DNA of 8,746 bases, taken from contig JAQVXF010000041.1 in assembly GCA_028709355.1 (NCBI GenBank), positions 1 to 8,746 of the forward strand, written 5' to 3'. The position numbers and the translations under genes are program-made. The notes under the pieces were generated by a model. That model did not search any database. It was not told the origin of the DNA and saw only the letters and a list, made by a program, of their open reading frames with translations. Shown here piece after piece: positions 7,118 to 8,746 of the stretch. Position 1 is the stretch's first letter. Every line of letters starts with the position of its first letter. Source of the DNA: Syntrophomonas sp. Lineage in GTDB: Bacteria; Bacillota; Syntrophomonadia; Syntrophomonadales; Syntrophomonadaceae.

Positions 7118-7141
7118 ATTATAGCAGCAACGATACTATAA
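7118..7141 (-). promoter_or_regulatory. Candidate copA promoter and operator
   Basis: The minus strand has a perfect -10 TATAAT at 7123-7118, about 62 bases before the copA ATG. The -35 region at normal spacing (AGCCTT) is poor, hinting at an activator. An inverted repeat, TTATAG and CTATAA with 11 bases between (7119-7141), overlaps the -10 and may be the copper regulator's site. A single GGGTATA half-site (7115-7109) follows, but no full CsoR palindrome, no CopY box and no regulator gene are adjacent. Confidence 0.5.
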
Positions 7142-7173
7142 AGGCTGTCGGTTAGCCATCCCCGGCGGCCAAA

Positions 7174-7206
7174 CCAGCTGCGGATTCGGATCCGGTTAAC
7201 GGCTGG
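7174..7206 (-). terminator. Weak hairpin behind the small thioredoxin-like gene
   Basis: On the minus strand CGGAT-CCGA-ATCCG (7194-7181) forms a tight stem-loop, flanked by an outer CCAGC/GCTGG pairing (7206-7202 and 7178-7174) and followed by GGTTTGG. It begins ten bases past the stop of the 7216-7548 gene. The outer arms need an asymmetric internal loop and the T-tail is poor, so it is at best a weak terminator. Confidence 0.3.
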
Positions 7207-7215
7207 CTGCCACCT

Positions 7216-7548
7216 TCATGGTTTTGACTGGGCTTTGATAAGCTCGATAATGGCTCCCAGCGGTATCGATCCCGACCAACGCACTTCACCGTCGATCACT
7301 GCCATTGGGAACAAGTGCCCGTCCCTGACCGCCTGCTCTACCAGAGGAAATACACCCAGGTCTTGGCCCCCGGTGTCGATAAACTCCAATTCCACCTCGG
7401 CCTCCCCGATGACATCCACCAGGATCTCCCGCATCACCTCGTATTCCCTCGGCCCGGTCGAGGCTGGGGAACATACACCCAGCCCGGCCCCACAACTTCC
7501 GGAACCGGGATTGACGCCTCCGAAAACGGTTATGCTCACCTTGGCCAT
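7216..7548 (-). CDS. Small thioredoxin-fold-like protein of unknown function with two cysteines
   Basis: A 110-residue protein with no family I can name firmly. Its layout recalls small thioredoxin-like proteins such as the YuzD-like group of Firmicutes: an N-terminal beta strand (KVSITVFGG), a glycine-rich segment with two cysteines (C19 and C26, GSGSCGAGLGVCSP), a helix (REYEVMREILVDVIG), a strand ending at FIDTGG, then HLFPMAVIDGEVRWSGSI, where F-P at 80-81 sits at the usual cis-proline position before the third strand. There is no signal peptide or membrane segment, so it is probably cytosolic. The ATG at 7546-7548 is chosen because AAGGGGAGG (7563-7555) is six bases upstream; the ATG just before it (7551) leaves only three bases. 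It is upstream of copA on the same strand but separated by 159 bases containing copA's promoter. A link to metal or disulfide chemistry is a guess from context and the cysteines. Confidence 0.82.
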   Translation of the reverse strand: MAKVSITVFGGVNPGSGSCGAGLGVCSPASTGPREYEVMREILVDVIGEAEVELEFIDTGGQDLGVFPLVEQAVRDGHLFPMAVIDGEVRWSGSIPLGAIIELIKAQSKP

Positions 7549-7588
7549 CATATTCCTCCCCTTGGCGTTGTTGATTTTATATTAGCAC

Positions 7589-7685
7589 AGGTGGCGCAGG
7601 CTCAGGGTCAAGTGTTGGTGAGCCAGCTAGGATAAATTACTGAAGGAAACAGGTTTGGTTTATAATGTAACCAGAGCCGCCACCT
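7589..7685. repeat. Inverted repeat AGGTGGC/GCCACCT plus GGCTC/GAGCC
   Basis: AGGTGGC (7589-7595) and GGCTC (7599-7603) are complementary to GCCACCT (7679-7685) and GAGCC (7674-7678), giving a 12-pair helix with a three-base bulge on the left side. The right arm's GAGCC can instead pair with GGCTC at 7727-7731. Confidence 0.5.
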
Positions 7686-7720
7686 ATGAGATATCCAAGC
7701 CAAGCTCTATACCAAACCTG
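7650..7720. repeat. Perfect 10-bp inverted repeat around a TATAAT in the nuo upstream region
   Basis: CAGGTTTGGT (7650-7659) and its exact complement ACCAAACCTG (7711-7720) are 61 bases apart centre to centre, close to six helical turns. The left arm touches the TATAAT at 7661-7666. It could be a pair of regulator sites or an RNA helix. Confidence 0.5.
7661..7666 (+). promoter_or_regulatory. Candidate -10 element for the nuo operon
   Basis: This is a perfect TATAAT on the plus strand, 209 bases before nuoA. The hexamer 17 bases upstream (TACTGA) is not -35-like, so this promoter would need help or be weak. An alternative is TTGCAA (7762-7767) with 16 bases to TAATAT (7784-7789), closer to the gene. 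Confidence 0.35.
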
Positions 7721-7833
7721 CGCCCCGGCTCTGATTTTCTGGATTTCGGGGAATTCGCCCCTTGCAAAATTTTGAATTATGACTAATATATATTAAGTCG
7801 AGTGCCAAATATGACTCCTATTGGTGTAATTCA

Positions 7834-7851
7834 GCTGACCGGCTGGTCGGC
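7834..7851 (+). other. Hairpin in the nuoA leader
   Basis: GCTGACC (7834-7840) pairs with GGTCGGC (7845-7851), including one G-U pair, around the four-base loop GGCT. It ends 12 bases before the GGAGG of nuoA (7863-7867), so it could influence leader stability or ribosome access. Confidence 0.45.
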
Positions 7852-7874
7852 GTGCATTATTTGGAGGCGATCAG

Positions 7875-8231
7875 ATGTCGGACCATTCTACCCTCGGTGT
7901 TTTTCTTCTTCTTACCCTGGCGTTCCCGGCGGCGGCCATGGTCGGGGCCTGGCTCTTGCGGGCCAAAAGCGCACCCTCCGCGGAAAAACAGCTCCCTTAT
8001 GAATGCGGGGTAGATCCCATCGGTTCCGGCTGGATGCGGTTCCGGGTCAACTACTTCCTCTACGCCCTGGTCTTCCTGGCCTTCGACGTGGAGACCATCT
8101 TCCTGTATCCATGGGCGGTCAAGTTCCAGAGTCTGGGCCTCTTTGCTTTCGTGGAGATGCTGATTTTTATAGCCATACTGGCCCTGGGCCTGTGGTATGC
8201 CTGGAAAGAAGGTGCCCTGCAATGGTATTAA
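7875..8231 (+). CDS. nuoA: NADH-quinone oxidoreductase (complex I) subunit A
   Basis: A 118-residue membrane subunit of the proton-pumping complex I. It has three hydrophobic segments (about residues 7-29, 58-80 and 86-108), with the conserved loop PYECGVDPIGS (41-51) and the family signature YFLYALVFLAFDVETIFLYPWAV (60-82), including the acidic pair D71 and E73 and the loop cysteine C44. Length is typical of NuoA. The ATG at 7875 has GGAGG (7863-7867) seven bases upstream. The last 10 bases overlap the start of nuoB, so the two are translationally coupled. As the first gene of the operon it marks where the nuo promoter must lie. Whether the complex uses NADH or another electron donor cannot be told from two subunits. 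Confidence 0.97.
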   Translation: MSDHSTLGVFLLLTLAFPAAAMVGAWLLRAKSAPSAEKQLPYECGVDPIGSGWMRFRVNYFLYALVFLAFDVETIFLYPWAVKFQSLGLFAFVEMLIFIAILALGLWYAWKEGALQWY

Positions 8232-8731
8232 AAAAGATACTGCTGTCGTCGGCCGCCGACACCGATGTCGACCAGTTGGCCAGTCACAACATAATCGTCA
8301 CCACCCTGGAGAAATTATGGAACTGGGGCCGGGCCCGCTCCTTCTGGCCCTTGAATTACGGATGCAATTGCTGCCCCATCGAGTTGCTGGCCGCCAGCGG
8401 CGCCCGCTTCGATATCTCCCGCTATGGCTATGAAGTGTTCCGCGCTTCACCACGTCAGGCCGACCTGCTTCTTATCGCCGGCCCGATAACCTTGAAGATG
8501 GCCCCGGTGATCAAGCGAGTCTATGCCCAGATGCCTTCCCCTAAGTGGGTGCTGGCCATGGGCAATTGCGCCACCAGCGGCGGTCCCTTCCGGGATGGAT
8601 ACAGCGTCTATCCGGGAGCCGATGCCCTGTTCAAAGTCGATATCTACGTACCTGGTTGCCCGCCCCGCCCAGAGGCCCTGTTCCATGGCGTGCTGCAACT
8701 GAAACATAAAGTCGAGCAGGGAGACTATTAA
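8222..8731 (+). CDS. nuoB: NADH-quinone oxidoreductase (complex I) subunit B
   Basis: A 169-residue peripheral-arm subunit that holds the last iron-sulfur cluster (N2, 4Fe-4S) next to the quinone site. The ligand cysteines are visible: the tandem pair C50-C51 (YGCNCCPIEL), C116 (MGNCATSGG) and C146 (VPGCPPRPEAL). An extra cysteine, C48, precedes the tandem pair. The SPRQADLLLIAGPITLKMAP stretch (76-95) is a strong family signature. The start is the ATG at 8222, which overlaps the nuoA stop (ATGGTATTAA) and has AAGG about nine bases upstream; the frame continues upstream inside nuoA without family similarity. The gene ends just before a strong ribosome binding site at 8736, so the operon continues off the right edge. 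Confidence 0.96.
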   Translation: MVLKKILLSSAADTDVDQLASHNIIVTTLEKLWNWGRARSFWPLNYGCNCCPIELLAASGARFDISRYGYEVFRASPRQADLLLIAGPITLKMAPVIKRVYAQMPSPKWVLAMGNCATSGGPFRDGYSVYPGADALFKVDIYVPGCPPRPEALFHGVLQLKHKVEQGDY

Positions 8732-8735
8732 AACC

Positions 8736-8741
8736 AGGAGG
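8736..8741 (+). promoter_or_regulatory. Ribosome binding site of the next nuo gene (off window)
   Basis: AGGAGG lies five bases after the nuoB stop and five bases before the window end. It predicts a further gene, probably nuoC, starting a few bases past the edge. Confidence 0.7.
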
Positions 8742-8746
8742 CGGTT

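Larger units (their letters stand above)
7549..7874. other. Divergent intergenic region between the 110-residue gene and nuoA
   Basis: This 326-base stretch has no convincing gene. It must hold both the promoter of the leftward small gene and that of the rightward nuo operon. For the leftward gene, TTGACC (7611-7606, minus) and AT-rich TAATAT/TATAAA elements around 7571-7585 are visible, but with over-long spacing. For nuo, a perfect TATAAT lies at 7661-7666 with a poor -35, and a second AT-rich candidate at 7762-7794. Several inverted repeats lie between 7589 and 7733 and a hairpin lies at 7834-7851. A 66-codon frame starting at 7802 overlaps nuoA out of frame and is not supported. Confidence 0.7.

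Noticed and set aside
7109..7123. CsoR operator at the copA promoter
   Set aside because: Only one GGGTATA half is present; the matching half with the usual spacing is absent.
7802..8002. 66-codon rightward frame as a leader peptide before nuoA
   Set aside because: It runs deep into nuoA in another frame and lacks a ribosome binding site.

Overview
The window looks like a piece of a GC-rich anaerobic bacterial chromosome. I infer a clostridial or Desulfotomaculum-like Gram-positive from the strong GGAGG-type ribosome binding sites, the CadC-type metal sensor, the small thioredoxin-like protein and the nuoA-nuoB start of a complex I operon. The taxonomic call is an inference and could be wrong. 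I see no tRNA, rRNA, CRISPR array or insertion sequence.

Layout: positions 1-7548 are read leftwards (minus strand) and 7875 to the end rightwards. From the left there is the N-terminal 283 codons of a UbiB/ABC1 kinase-like gene (cut by the window edge); a zinc/cadmium/lead efflux P-type ATPase (1013-3391) preceded by its ArsR/CadC-type repressor (3427-3819), with a candidate operator at 3850-3871; a terminator-like hairpin (4007-4035); a copper cluster read copA (7056 to 4618), copZ (4512 to 4300) and a second, unusual copZ-like gene (4277 to 4065); a small two-cysteine thioredoxin-fold-like protein (7216-7548); a 326-base divergent intergenic region rich in inverted repeats; then nuoA and nuoB, with a ribosome binding site for the next gene at the right edge.

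The most interesting item is the second copZ-like gene. It reads as a complete 70-residue heavy-metal-associated domain that aligns without gaps to the neighbouring 70-residue CopZ (32 identical positions by my count), but the first cysteine of the Cys-x-x-Cys metal site is an in-frame TGA. A selenocysteine-containing copper chaperone (Sec-Met-His-Cys) is the most attractive reading. A recent nonsense mutation or a sequencing error is the alternative. Automated gene callers would miss this gene.

Together the middle 6.5 kb form a metal-efflux island: a sensor-controlled divalent-metal pump next to a copper(I) pump with two chaperones. The nuo genes and the ubiB-like gene are respiratory or quinone-related neighbours.
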